From Erwinia sp. JUb26 (lineage in GTDB: Bacteria > Pseudomonadota > Gammaproteobacteria > Enterobacterales > Enterobacteriaceae), in contig NZ_RJVB01000001.1 of the NCBI RefSeq assembly GCF_003751505.1, forward strand, positions 1,020,226 through 1,084,225: DNA of 64,000 nt, given 5' to 3'. Under the pieces are notes generated by a model. That model saw only the letters and a program-made list of their open reading frames with translations, had not been told where the DNA came from and made no database searches. Shown one piece after another: positions 8,901 to 16,194 of this stretch (its first letter is position 1; each line of letters opens with the position of its first letter). The translations under genes and the position numbers were made by a program.

Positions 8901-10667
8901 GCTGGCGAAGCTGTACTGGCTATCGCTGCTGCCGGAGGCGGTCAGGGTGATCGAGGCGCCTATATAGTTGCCCGCGCCGTTGTTCAGCACGTCGAAGTTG
9001 CTGTCGGAGACGTTCATGCCGGTGGTCACCGCCACCGGGCTGCCGCCGACGGTGTAGGTGATCAGCGAGGTATAGACCTCCACGCTGCTGCCGCCAACCA
9101 CCGCCAGCGAGGTGCCGTTGCTGGCCAGCGCGGCGCTGCCGCCGGTGGTCTGGCTGCTGACCAGGGTCAGCGCGCCGGTGCTGGCAATGGCATAGACCGA
9201 CAGCTGGCCAGTACTGGTGCTGACGTACAGCAGGCTGCCGTCGCTGCTGATCGCCACGTCCTGCGCTGAGGTAATGGTGCGGCTTTCGACCTGCGTCAGC
9301 ACGCTGCCGTTGAAGCGCCAGGCGATCAGCGCTCCGGTGCTGGTATTCAGGGTATAGATCACGCTGCCGTCGCTGCTGGCGGCAACCTGATATTGATAGG
9401 AGTAATTAAGCGGCGAGGCCACGGTGGTGTTATCCACTTCAACCAGCGTAGTGACGCCATTCTTTACCTCGCGCTTCAGTACAGTCAGCGTCTGAAAGTC
9501 TCCGCCTGCGGTCATGACAAAGACATAATCTCCTACCGAGGTCAACCCGGCATGGCGATCCACATTACCGGTAAGACGGGAGGCATAGACCAGCGCGCCC
9601 TGCTCATTGATGTCATAGACATAAATCCCGTTCACTTCAGAGCTGATATAGAGCTGTTTACCATCCTCGCTGATGGCCATATTGATCGGCTTGTCGCCGA
9701 TGGCTTCTTTACTGGCGAAGGTCAGCGTACCGTCCGCTGCGCGGGTCAGAGTGATGATAGAACTGGTGGCGCTATTTCCATCGGCACTCAGCACCACGTT
9801 CAGCAGATAAACCGCCTTATCGCCCACCGCCATACCGCTGGTCACGGCAAAATTCGCCGTGTCGCTAAAGGTTTGCAGTTTAGTCAGCACGCCGCTGTCG
9901 GAAACGCTGTAAACCACCACGCTTCCCTTGCTGCTGGCGACGTAGGCGAAGTCACCGTCCGGCGAATAGCTCACGGCATTCGCGCCGTCGGCGAGATCGG
10001 ACACGGTGAGATCGTCCAGCAGCGTCAGATCGCCGGTGCTGTCCACTTCGGGCGCGAGGTTTTTATCGTTATCGATGGTGACGGTGCTGCTGATATCGAG
10101 ATCGGTGCTGTGATTTTGCGCGTCGCTAAGGGTTCCCAGCCGCACGGTGACGGTGCCGTTGCCCACGTCGCCGTCCAGCGCGCGATAGCTGATGCCGTTA
10201 ATCAGGCTCTCTACCGCATCGGGCGTCACGGTACCCGCATTGTTTAGAAATAGCGTTATCGTGGTGGTGTTATCGGCAATCGCCACGCTGTAGGAGTAGT
10301 GGCTGTTGGCCGTTTCACCGAAAGCGCTGGTGGTGGTCAGCGTAATCGCCGTGCCGTCAATCACCAGCGCCTGGTTGCTGCCGCTGGTGTTGACGCTGAT
10401 AGTCAGCTTGCTGATTTCGTGGCCGGTGCTGTCCGCCGATACGCTGGCGTTGCTGAACAGGTGCACGTCGGCACCCGGCGTGCCGGCGGTATCAATGCTA
10501 AACACTGCATCGCTGACCGGCGTAGCGGTGGCGACCGGTGCGGTGGTGGCAACGGCGGTGGCATCGGCCACGTCGGCGGCGGTGGTGACCGCTGCGGCAT
10601 CAAACATCATGCGCGGCTCAAGCGCCAGCGTCAGGCTCCAGGCCGGGCGTGTGGATGATTTTTTCAT
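2982..10667 (-). CDS. Giant repetitive LEPR-motif surface or secreted protein (Ig-like and beta-propeller modules)
   Basis: A 2561-residue protein starting MKKSSTRPAWSLTLALEPR after a good AGGTGA ribosome site. The N-terminal LEPRMMFDAA motif is typical of very large exported proteins of Gram-negative bacteria. Three beta-propeller-like stretches (roughly residues 219-536, 889-1255 and 1562-1905, with recurring LSxDGxxLYV strands) are each followed by a related module with the signature D(V/Y)(L/A)N.G.GNY.GAS near 559, 1284 and 1939. Putative Ig (He_PIG) domains with FxDADxDxLxWxVxGLPxGLxFD occur near 682-870 and 2052-2318. There are very few cysteines and no obvious RTX nonapeptides at the C-terminus. 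It probably acts as an adhesin or matrix protein outside the cell. The propellers could instead be enzymatic (lactonase-like), but no active site is evident. Confidence 0.82.
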   Translation of the reverse strand: MKKSSTRPAWSLTLALEPRMMFDAAAVTTAADVADATAVATTAPVATATPVSDAVFSIDTAGTPGADVHLFSNASVSADSTGHEISKLTISVNTSGSNQALVIDGTAITLTTTSAFGETANSHYSYSVAIADNTTTITLFLNNAGTVTPDAVESLINGISYRALDGDVGNGTVTVRLGTLSDAQNHSTDLDISSTVTIDNDKNLAPEVDSTGDLTLLDDLTVSDLADGANAVSYSPDGDFAYVASSKGSVVVYSVSDSGVLTKLQTFSDTANFAVTSGMAVGDKAVYLLNVVLSADGNSATSSIITLTRAADGTLTFASKEAIGDKPINMAISEDGKQLYISSEVNGIYVYDINEQGALVYASRLTGNVDRHAGLTSVGDYVFVMTAGGDFQTLTVLKREVKNGVTTLVEVDNTTVASPLNYSYQYQVAASSDGSVIYTLNTSTGALIAWRFNGSVLTQVESRTITSAQDVAISSDGSLLYVSTSTGQLSVYAIASTGALTLVSSQTTGGSAALASNGTSLAVVGGSSVEVYTSLITYTVGGSPVAVTTGMNVSDSNFDVLNNGAGNYIGASITLTASGSSDSQYSFASDGGLTQQGSQLLLNGSVIGTVAASGNTVKITFTADVTTATANQVLQQVMWATTGTSSALVTLSVVVNDGQLNSNTGTVLLRVNTSPLLNQEVTAGYTLPQATTETDYWLELPALFSDADGENLIWSVTGLPDGLTFNAETHTISGSTTAVGTFSITLSAKDSTGATASLTLSLAVAQIDNRAPETNWDASSQLSSAVVNESFTLKLDTTLFNDADAIYGDTLTWTVDGLPEGLTFDAKTLTISGTATSLSDNYLTITVTDKSGDSASRDMTLRVITADEAANTQPTLGPQSSSLIYTSKGGLENYGYYVDAIKLSDDGTSLVVIGGTGANWTGTIYVSVYSRDTSTGVLTLQKTYTQGSVNDGNDTNGIEIEGIQGTTQTAFSADGNTLYLSGTNSSGQAVLQAFTLGDDGSLTAVSSVNLSATAVKLAMSDDGSSVYALTASGLYRYSVDAQGKLAAQENFTGLSSAVSMDFDASGTLYIISSTGNMNLYTTDSSGVLSYAGKLTRDATALTWTDKDGNASSAGTLSSSSGLNGGVFTQMTVSDDGYIYVVTGTANYLTVLHYDAANGSMSLISSKSVNAEVGGFPMSVTLSADGTALYVGTNAASLAVYTIGDGGSLTLRNTLQGDGAMIAVAISADGKSIYGGSRYYKTGLRAFDSSTDLVSVAWTERGSSQIASQLVLRDVDYDAANGGAGNYNGASITMARDGGTNADDSYSLQEGNGLTLENGNILLNGTAIASFTVSEGTLTVTFTADVTTAVANQVLHQISWQSTSKAPGSTLKMVVSISDPWTTASQSVEVNVTQINDAPEVSSQATDPTYRDTSGSTLVFSNTVVDTIENGQSIVQITLSVSGLVSGESDYLVIDGKNVLLADGVRVLTDSNIVVTVSVTDGVASLTLVSDAGISAEKAQTLINTLGYGNPDAYLGSREIVLTGIKDSGGTALGGSDSTDLDIHSVITLQAQDAGPQLSSPDSDKLAWAGSLSEVSGLGTLIQTVLSDDGTSLYAIDGSGKVALFSRDTTTGALTWLGNMDSGLGKIDKIALIDNGSKLVISTSGKAEGASDDEINYSLNIFSIGTDGTLTQLDTVQMWDISSVLVSDDGLTIYVYNQSGLSAIAIDAETGKMTNLGDVEANAFDPPHLWQPVAQVLSGDYLFIVTDPVADQFPNAIIVYQRQADGTLALLGAVFDQDTDASGSKLSIDSPSAMTVSEDGSLIYVATSSGLQIFSLNQKSGQIVQTGVMSDISGVTALATSSDSLYVTLSDGTLQAYSIGNSGKLTLTSSWSSSEYAALNGATKILTTSDGGVIVSGSQLASLITVVEEVRYTVGSGAELNFSSDVTLKDKALDVLNDGSGNYGGASVTVTDSSGLGSFAFTADSGLTLNADGRVLDNGTVIGSFSQHDGVLIVTFADGVSSATAGRVISSLVYNNADNSTGRTVTLSLIVSDGELTSGAWQQDVTINHAPQSTDVSYQPAVITLGTAYTATLPQGMFTDADNDTLSWRISGLPDGVTFDAATRTLSGTATSAGVYSLTITVTDGDGASATRQLELRVNTTPELGSGETSFSVSSGTAISVALADTLFTDADGDALTWQADNLPAGLRFDAETHTLSGTLPSGRYTLTLTATDAWGASVSRTLVLLANRAPQVTDVTFTPDQPIAGIDWQQTLPADLFNDADGDDLTWSVSGLPDGLSFDADSRTLSGRAATDGSYLITVSVTDPYGGVASRTFTLTIQPAGAGVSPVVMTPVRLFPQADGNAERFIWQEREPEFIPVSAEAPRDPLVLSDTPVLASGPLDYQATPWQLDPLMPTLMPPLEKVNFTSRTADNPALARATAWRGEWHDGGNGQQVYALPPGLAGRGGIVSVQLANGRPLPEWIRYDAARRELQINAADAGRVGQIQLRLERAGGAPSLLLTLHGSESARAAAEASERFLIPTTGVRVQAQPDVAFNQGVSHSLNALRGDGDDLLQALNALARD

Positions 10668-10704
10668 GAGTTCACCTAATAATTAACGCGTTCTGCCGGA
10701 TGAA

Positions 10705-12282
10705 TTACTCGATCAGGCGTACGGAACTACTCTGTTTATCGATACTCGCCAGAATGTCATCCAGCTTGTTGCTGATTTGACCTTCTGCTCCGGAGAAGCT
10801 GGAGCTGTCGGCAAATTCCACCGAACCGCCATCGTTGTTGGTACACTCCTGCAATCCGGGCAGCGCAATGCGGTCAAACAGCCCGCGTCCAAAATCTTCC
10901 GGGTCGCCCGGCCGCACGCCGATGAAATAGAACTTGATATCGCGATTGCGGAAGCTTTCGCACAGTGAACGGAAGCGTTCGGTGGCGGCCGTGGTGGCCT
11001 GCCCGGTTTCTTCACCGCCGTCGATCGCCTCGCCGACGTAGCTGTTGTAGGAATCGGTGTCGAACCAGTCGCCGGTGGTGTTGGCCATCATCACGATCGC
11101 TTTCAGGTTGCCGCTGCCGCCGTCGTTAAAGTCCAGCGGATATTCGCTGTCGCCCCAGCCGTCGCCGCCGCGAAACGCCGGGGACAGCGCCATGGCGCCC
11201 CAGCCCATGGCGATGGCGTAGTTGATGTTAAAGTGCGACTCCATCTGGTCGAGGCGGTCGGAAATCTTGCCGAGATCGTCGGTCAGCGGCAGCAGCGCCG
11301 CCGTCGGGCAGCCCTTGTCACCGACGATAAAGCGGGTGTCGTTCACACCGGTCGCCTGGCCAAAGTCCGGGTTCGGCCCTACCCACTGAATAAACGGCAT
11401 CCAGGTGGCGTTAATCGGCAGATCGTGGCGATAGTGGATCCAGAAGCTTTTGGCCGGCGCCTCTTCCCAGAAGTAGTTTTCCCCCTGATCCAGCCCGCGA
11501 TAGAGGCACATGCGCTGAGTCTGCAGGTCGGGCATCATGCGGCTGGCCATATTGGCGATACCGTAATCGTTGTTACGAAACAGCGACGACAGCTCTACCG
11601 GGGTCAGCGCCTGGGTCAGCGACCAGCTGCGAATGCGGGTGCTCCAGTTATCGGCATCCCAGACGCTGACCGACTGGCTGTAGGGCACCAGCGCTATCCG
11701 GCGGTCGGGGAAGTCGGTGAGAAAATCATTGGCAAAGGTATTGGTCAGGCGGCGCAGCACGGCCAGGTCACCGGCCTGCTCGCTGGAGGTGTTCGGCAGA
11801 ATCATCGCCACTTCCGCCGGGCGGTAGATCACCTCGGCGGTCGAAAAGATCTCCTGCTCCTGCGAGCCGACATCCAGCAGTTCGGGATCGCTGGCGTAGC
11901 TGACGCTGACGGTAAAGGTACGGTGGGCCTTATCCGTCCGCCCTTCGCTGACCGCAATATCGGAAATCCGCAGCTGTTCCGCCAGGCGGCTGTTGAGGCC
12001 GAGGTTGGTGCGCACGTATTCCCACGCCAGCTGCTGCTTTTCACCGTCGCCGAAGCTGCTGTTATTTTTAATCAGCGACTCGCGCCCCACCGCCAGCGCC
12101 GCCGCATCCGCCGCGCGCTTGATCTGCGCCGCATCGCCGGTGGTCTGTACGCTGTCGAGGATAAAGGCCCCGCTGACCAGCAGCGCCATCATGCCCAGCA
12201 CGTAGAAAGCGGTTCCTGCCCCTTTTTCCTGGCGGCAGAAGCGGCGCACCGCGCGGTTCAGCGCGCTGAGAGAGTTATTCAT
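10705..12282 (-). CDS. tadG: TadG, pilus assembly protein with N-terminal pseudopilin-like helix
   Basis: A 525-residue protein. One N-terminal membrane helix (FYVLGMMALLVSGAFILDSV) is followed by the TadG/TadE hallmark of an Ala-rich helix (KRAADAAALAVGRE). The large periplasmic part has a von Willebrand-like end (KFYFIGVRPGDPEDFGRGLF). It is the last gene of the tad locus and overlaps tadF by 8 bp. TadG anchors or stabilises Flp pili in the envelope. The next gene, for the giant protein, starts only 37 bp downstream with no clear terminator between. Confidence 0.85.
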   Translation of the reverse strand: MNNSLSALNRAVRRFCRQEKGAGTAFYVLGMMALLVSGAFILDSVQTTGDAAQIKRAADAAALAVGRESLIKNNSSFGDGEKQQLAWEYVRTNLGLNSRLAEQLRISDIAVSEGRTDKAHRTFTVSVSYASDPELLDVGSQEQEIFSTAEVIYRPAEVAMILPNTSSEQAGDLAVLRRLTNTFANDFLTDFPDRRIALVPYSQSVSVWDADNWSTRIRSWSLTQALTPVELSSLFRNNDYGIANMASRMMPDLQTQRMCLYRGLDQGENYFWEEAPAKSFWIHYRHDLPINATWMPFIQWVGPNPDFGQATGVNDTRFIVGDKGCPTAALLPLTDDLGKISDRLDQMESHFNINYAIAMGWGAMALSPAFRGGDGWGDSEYPLDFNDGGSGNLKAIVMMANTTGDWFDTDSYNSYVGEAIDGGEETGQATTAATERFRSLCESFRNRDIKFYFIGVRPGDPEDFGRGLFDRIALPGLQECTNNDGGSVEFADSSSFSGAEGQISNKLDDILASIDKQSSSVRLIE

Positions 12283-12862
12283 CGGCGTCTTCCTCCAGCC
12301 CGGCTTCCGCCGCCAGCGTGGCGTCCAGCGTCAGGGTATTACGCGTGACTCGGTTAACGGCGGTGGCCTTCAGCTGGTTTTTCACCGTCAGGCCGCCCAG
12401 CATGGTGATATCACTGCCGTTGCGGCACAGTTCGACCACGATCATCGACACATTCTCTTTACCCGACTCTTCATTCACTTCCGGCAGTTCGCCGGGCCAG
12501 GTGCTGCCGGCCGGCACCACGTTATCGGTGCAGATACCGGTGTTATTGCCGCGCGACAGCTGCCAGTAGACCTGGCTATTCTGCCGCACGTTGGCGATAT
12601 TCAGCTGGTAGCTGCCGGTGTTTTCATCGGGGATGGTCGCGGCCAGCAGCCCGCTCAGGCCCTGGCGGCTCAGCTCGGTCTGCATCGCCAGCACCGAGGC
12701 AATCGCCCCGGCGCGCTGTTCCATATGTTCGCGCTCCAGCTCAACGGTAATCAGATCGGTGAGCACCGCGCCCGCCGCCAGCACGATCGGCAGCGCCAGC
12801 GCGGTTTCCACCGCCAGCGAGCCGTGCTGTTGCCGCCACAGGCGACGCAGAAGGTTATTCAT
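12275..12862 (-). CDS. tadF: TadF, minor pseudopilin
   Basis: A 195-residue protein with an N-terminal hydrophobic helix preceded by a pseudopilin-like site (HGSLAVETALALPIVLAAG) with the Glu found in TadE/TadF substrates of the TadV prepilin peptidase. The rest is a soluble domain with two conserved-looking cysteines (CTDNV, CRNGS). It overlaps both neighbours by 8 bp. The name rests on position between tadE and tadG plus this architecture. Confidence 0.82.
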   Translation of the reverse strand: MNNLLRRLWRQQHGSLAVETALALPIVLAAGAVLTDLITVELEREHMEQRAGAIASVLAMQTELSRQGLSGLLAATIPDENTGSYQLNIANVRQNSQVYWQLSRGNNTGICTDNVVPAGSTWPGELPEVNEESGKENVSMIVVELCRNGSDITMLGGLTVKNQLKATAVNRVTRNTLTLDATLAAEAGLEEDADE

Positions 12863-13361
12863 CGTTCAGTTCCGTGCCGAAAACGTGTTTGTACTGGTAG
12901 CGGAAGGTGTTCCCCAGCGACAGCACTTCCGGCAGCGGCGAGAGAAACTCCTTTTTGATCTGCACGGTCACCGACCACACCGGCAGCGTCTGGCGGTTTT
13001 CGCCCTGCTCGTCGTCGGACACCGTAAGCCCGCCCAGCTCGCTCAGGCTGTCAAAGTGCAGCACGCTGACCGACAGATCGTCGGCGGAGATATAGCCGTA
13101 GCCCGCTTTCACCATCCGGCTGCGCAGCGAATCGGCCATATCGCTGGCGCTTTCGCTTTCCAGCGTGTCCAGGCGAAACGACTGCACGGCGTTATCCAGC
13201 GCCACGCTGCCAATGCCGATCACCAGACCGATGCGCGCCAGTTCGAACAGCATCATCACGCCCACCAGCACCACCGGTGCAAGGAATGCCAGTTCGGTGG
13301 CGATCACCCCACGTTCGCTGCGCGCGGCGGCGAAGAGGCGGCGCAGTTTTGCGGCTGTCAT
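12855..13361 (-). CDS. tadE: TadE, minor pseudopilin
   Basis: A 168-residue TadE-like protein. The segment RGVIATELAFLAPVVLVGVM contains the Gly and the Glu five residues later that mark class of TadV-processed pseudopilins, followed by the single membrane helix. The start overlaps the tadD stop by 4 bp (ATGA). TadE is a minor component required for Flp pilus assembly. Confidence 0.86.
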   Translation of the reverse strand: MTAAKLRRLFAAARSERGVIATELAFLAPVVLVGVMMLFELARIGLVIGIGSVALDNAVQSFRLDTLESESASDMADSLRSRMVKAGYGYISADDLSVSVLHFDSLSELGGLTVSDDEQGENRQTLPVWSVTVQIKKEFLSPLPEVLSLGNTFRYQYKHVFGTELNDE

Positions 13362-14212
13362 TGGGCGTTTTCGCTTAGCGGCAGCATCTGGGTGCTGGCC
13401 AGCAGCAGCGGATTACCGTTTCCGCCTTTCTGCTTCAGCTCGTCGGCGCGGGTGCTCAGCGTGGCGATCAGCCCGTCGATGCGGTCGGCAGCGGCCAGAT
13501 GGGACAGCGTGTCGCGCGCGCCGGCCTCATCGCCCTTATAGAGATAGGCCAGCGCCAGGTTCAGCCGCAGCGACGGGTTATTCATATCGGCGGTGCGCAG
13601 CTGACCGATGGCGCGATCCGGCTGGCCGCTGGAGAGCCAGGAGAGCGCGAGGTTGTTCATCACCGCTACGTTGCCCGGCTCGCTTTGCAGCGCCTGCTCA
13701 AAGCGACGGCGGGCGTCGTCGTGGCGGCCCTGCGCGTCCAGCAGCACGCCCATGCCGTTCAGCGCGGTGGCGTTGCTGTCATCGCGGCGCAGCGCGCACT
13801 CGAAGTCTTTCGCGGCGGTGGTCATGCGGCCCAGCGCCAGCTCGGCGCGGCCCATGCCGAGGCACAGCGCCAGCGCTTCGGTGTCCGCCATTTTGTCGAT
13901 GTTGCCGCCCAGCGCATTGCGCGCGCGGCCATACAGCGCCAGCGCCTGGGCGGGCTGCTGCACGGGCGCACTGACGGTGGCGAATTCCAGCATCTCGGCC
14001 CCGCTCAGCTTGCCGCGCGCGTCAAGGCGGGCATAGACTTCGCTGGCCGCTTCCAGCCGACCCTGATCGCGCAGCAGGCGCGCCAGCTTCAGCCCTTCTT
14101 CTTTACTGCCCTTCAGGGTCAGGCCGGAACTGCACCCGGCCAGCATCAGGCCGCAGATCAGCGCCAGCAGCAGGCGCGGGGTAAACAGTGATGGAGCGTT
14201 TTTGATCGGCAT
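13358..14212 (-). CDS. tadD: TadD, TPR pilotin-like lipoprotein
   Basis: A 284-residue lipoprotein with a lipobox (GLMLAGC). Several tetratricopeptide repeats follow, including FECALRRDDSNATALNGMGV and FEQALQSEPGNVAVMNNLAL. TadD proteins help the RcpA secretin reach and assemble in the outer membrane. It is 14 bp downstream of tadC. Confidence 0.9.
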   Translation of the reverse strand: MPIKNAPSLFTPRLLLALICGLMLAGCSSGLTLKGSKEEGLKLARLLRDQGRLEAASEVYARLDARGKLSGAEMLEFATVSAPVQQPAQALALYGRARNALGGNIDKMADTEALALCLGMGRAELALGRMTTAAKDFECALRRDDSNATALNGMGVLLDAQGRHDDARRRFEQALQSEPGNVAVMNNLALSWLSSGQPDRAIGQLRTADMNNPSLRLNLALAYLYKGDEAGARDTLSHLAAADRIDGLIATLSTRADELKQKGGNGNPLLLASTQMLPLSENAQ

Positions 14213-14226
14213 GTCGGGTTCTCTCG

Positions 14227-15195
14227 TTATTGGGCCAGCAGGCGGATCACGCGCAGCAGCGCGGGAGCGGCCATAATGGCGATAATCGGTGGCAGAATAA
14301 GGGCCATCAGCGGCACACTGAGCTGCGCGGGCAGCTTGCCCGCCTTCTCTTCCAGGGTCAGCAGCAGGGTTTTACGGCTTTCATCGGCGATGGTGCGCAG
14401 CGCCTGAGACAGCGGCGTGCCATAGCGCTCCGCCTGCAGCAGGGTGGCGACCATGCTTTCGATTTCCGCCACCCGGGTGCGTTCGGCCAGGTGATACAGC
14501 GCGGTGTTACGGTCGGCAAGAATTTGCAGTTCGGCGGCGGTGTAACGCAGCTCGTCGGCCATTTCCGGGGCGGACAGCCCCAGCTCCTTCGAGACCACTT
14601 GCAAAACGCGGCCAATCGGCAGGCCCGCTTCGGCGCAGACCACCATCAGATCGAGCGCATCGGGCACCGCACGCGCCAGCTTTTCACCGCGACCGGCGGC
14701 GCGCATCTTCAGCCAGAACTCCGGGAGCAGCCCACCCACGAAGAAGCCAATCAGCATTGCCGCCAGTCCGGTCAGGCTGAAACGGTCACCGGCGGGCAGC
14801 GCGCCGACGTTGAGCAGCAGGCCCAACGCCACGCCGAACGCCAGCTTGCCGCTCAGCAGCCAGCCGAGCGTTTCCACGCGGCGGAATCCGGCCAGGTCCA
14901 GCAGGCGGCGCAGCTGCTGGCGATCGCGATCCGATCCCGCCATGCGCTCGCCGAAACGCGCCACCGGCAGCAGCACTTTTTCCAGCTGCGGCGACAGCGC
15001 CGCGCCCTGGTTGCGCAGAATACTCAGTTCGTCGGCCGTGCCGCCCTGCCCGGCGTCACCGGCACCGAGGTGTGGGGCCAGCCGCGCCTGCAGGCGCTGT
15101 AGCGCACCGCTGCGGCGGCTTCTCAGCAGCAGCCACAGGCCGGCGACAATCAGCAGCAGCGACAGCCACAGCATAGAATCCGGGTTATGACTCAT
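14227..15195 (-). CDS. tadC: TadC, inner-membrane platform protein
   Basis: A 322-residue type II secretion F-domain protein with an N-terminal helix (MLWLSLLLIVAGLWLLL), the central cytoplasmic domain (ALDLMVVCAEAGLPIGRVLQ) and a C-terminal membrane segment (LSVPLMALILPPIIAIM). With TadB it forms the inner-membrane platform driven by the TadA ATPase. It lies 12 bp downstream of tadB. Confidence 0.9.
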   Translation of the reverse strand: MSHNPDSMLWLSLLLIVAGLWLLLRSRRSGALQRLQARLAPHLGAGDAGQGGTADELSILRNQGAALSPQLEKVLLPVARFGERMAGSDRDRQQLRRLLDLAGFRRVETLGWLLSGKLAFGVALGLLLNVGALPAGDRFSLTGLAAMLIGFFVGGLLPEFWLKMRAAGRGEKLARAVPDALDLMVVCAEAGLPIGRVLQVVSKELGLSAPEMADELRYTAAELQILADRNTALYHLAERTRVAEIESMVATLLQAERYGTPLSQALRTIADESRKTLLLTLEEKAGKLPAQLSVPLMALILPPIIAIMAAPALLRVIRLLAQ

Positions 15196-15207
15196 GGTTA
15201 CGGCTCC

Positions 15208-16185
15208 TTACGCGATGCGTTTAACCATCAGGTGGGTGATCAACATGCCCAGCGTGATGCTGCACAGCGCGTAAATCAGAATGGTGCTGCCGACCGGATC
15301 GCTGAACAGGAAGGTGATATCTTCCGGCGACTTGAGGTACATGTAGCCCAGGCAGCAGGGGAACAGCGCGGCGACAATCTTGGCCGACGCGCGGGCCTCT
15401 GAGGTTTTCGACTGCACCTTCATCGCCAGCTCGCGGCGCTGGCGCAGTGTGGTGGCGAGGCGTTCCAGGGTTTCTCCCAGCCGACCGCCCGCTTCCTGAT
15501 TGATAATCAGGATCACCGCAAAGAAGCGGTATTCGGCCATCGGCACCCGTCCGGCGGAGGTCTGGATCACCTGGCGCAGCGGGATGCCGAGCTTGAGCCA
15601 GTGATCGATGGTGCGGAACTCGGTGGCCAGCGGGCCGCTGAGGTGTGAGGCCACCTGACCGAAGGTGTTGGCGACAGGCACCCCGGCGCGTACGCTGCGG
15701 GTGATGGCGTCAATGGCATCCGGCAGCCCTTCGCGCAGCTGGTGCAGGTGCTTTTGCAGCGTACTGCGGAACAGCATCACGCCGAGCACCAGCGTGACCA
15801 GCAGCGAGAACAGCAGACCGAAGGTCAGCGGCAGCGGCGTGCGCTGACCGAGGGTCATTCCCACCAGCAGCCCAACTGCAGAGAGGATCAGCAGGCGCTT
15901 ACGCAGGGTCTGCTGCCAGCCGATAAACGCCAGCTGCTGCCACAGTTTTGCCAGCAGCGGCCCGAGCAGCGGCACCGTGGCCAGCGGGGTCTGCGCCTGG
16001 CTGCGGAGAATCGACACATCCTCTTCCCCGGCGGCCTCCGCTCCCTCACCGAGGATCTGCGCAAAGCGCAGGCGGCGCTGTTCATCCAGCTGGCGCTGAC
16101 GCCGCCAGTGGCTGACGGCCAGCACCACAATCAGCACGCTGAGAAATACCAGCCCGGTGATCAGATTCAGCTTAAACGCGTTCAT
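15208..16185 (-). CDS. tadB: TadB, inner-membrane platform protein
   Basis: A 325-residue type II secretion F-domain protein. It has an N-terminal membrane helix (LITGLVFLSVLIVVLAV), paired central helices (LLILSAVGLLVGMTLG and LLFSLLVTLVLGVMLF), the T2SF motif DAIDAITRSVRAGVPVANTF and a C-terminal helix. It partners TadC. The gene is 9 bp downstream of tadA. Confidence 0.9.
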   Translation of the reverse strand: MNAFKLNLITGLVFLSVLIVVLAVSHWRRQRQLDEQRRLRFAQILGEGAEAAGEEDVSILRSQAQTPLATVPLLGPLLAKLWQQLAFIGWQQTLRKRLLILSAVGLLVGMTLGQRTPLPLTFGLLFSLLVTLVLGVMLFRSTLQKHLHQLREGLPDAIDAITRSVRAGVPVANTFGQVASHLSGPLATEFRTIDHWLKLGIPLRQVIQTSAGRVPMAEYRFFAVILIINQEAGGRLGETLERLATTLRQRRELAMKVQSKTSEARASAKIVAALFPCCLGYMYLKSPEDITFLFSDPVGSTILIYALCSITLGMLITHLMVKRIA

Positions 16186-16194
16186 CAGGCTCCC

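Noticed and set aside
8478..9269. 263-residue plus-strand frame opposite the giant protein
   Set aside because: Arises from codon bias of the Ser/Thr/Gly/Val-rich repeats on the other strand.
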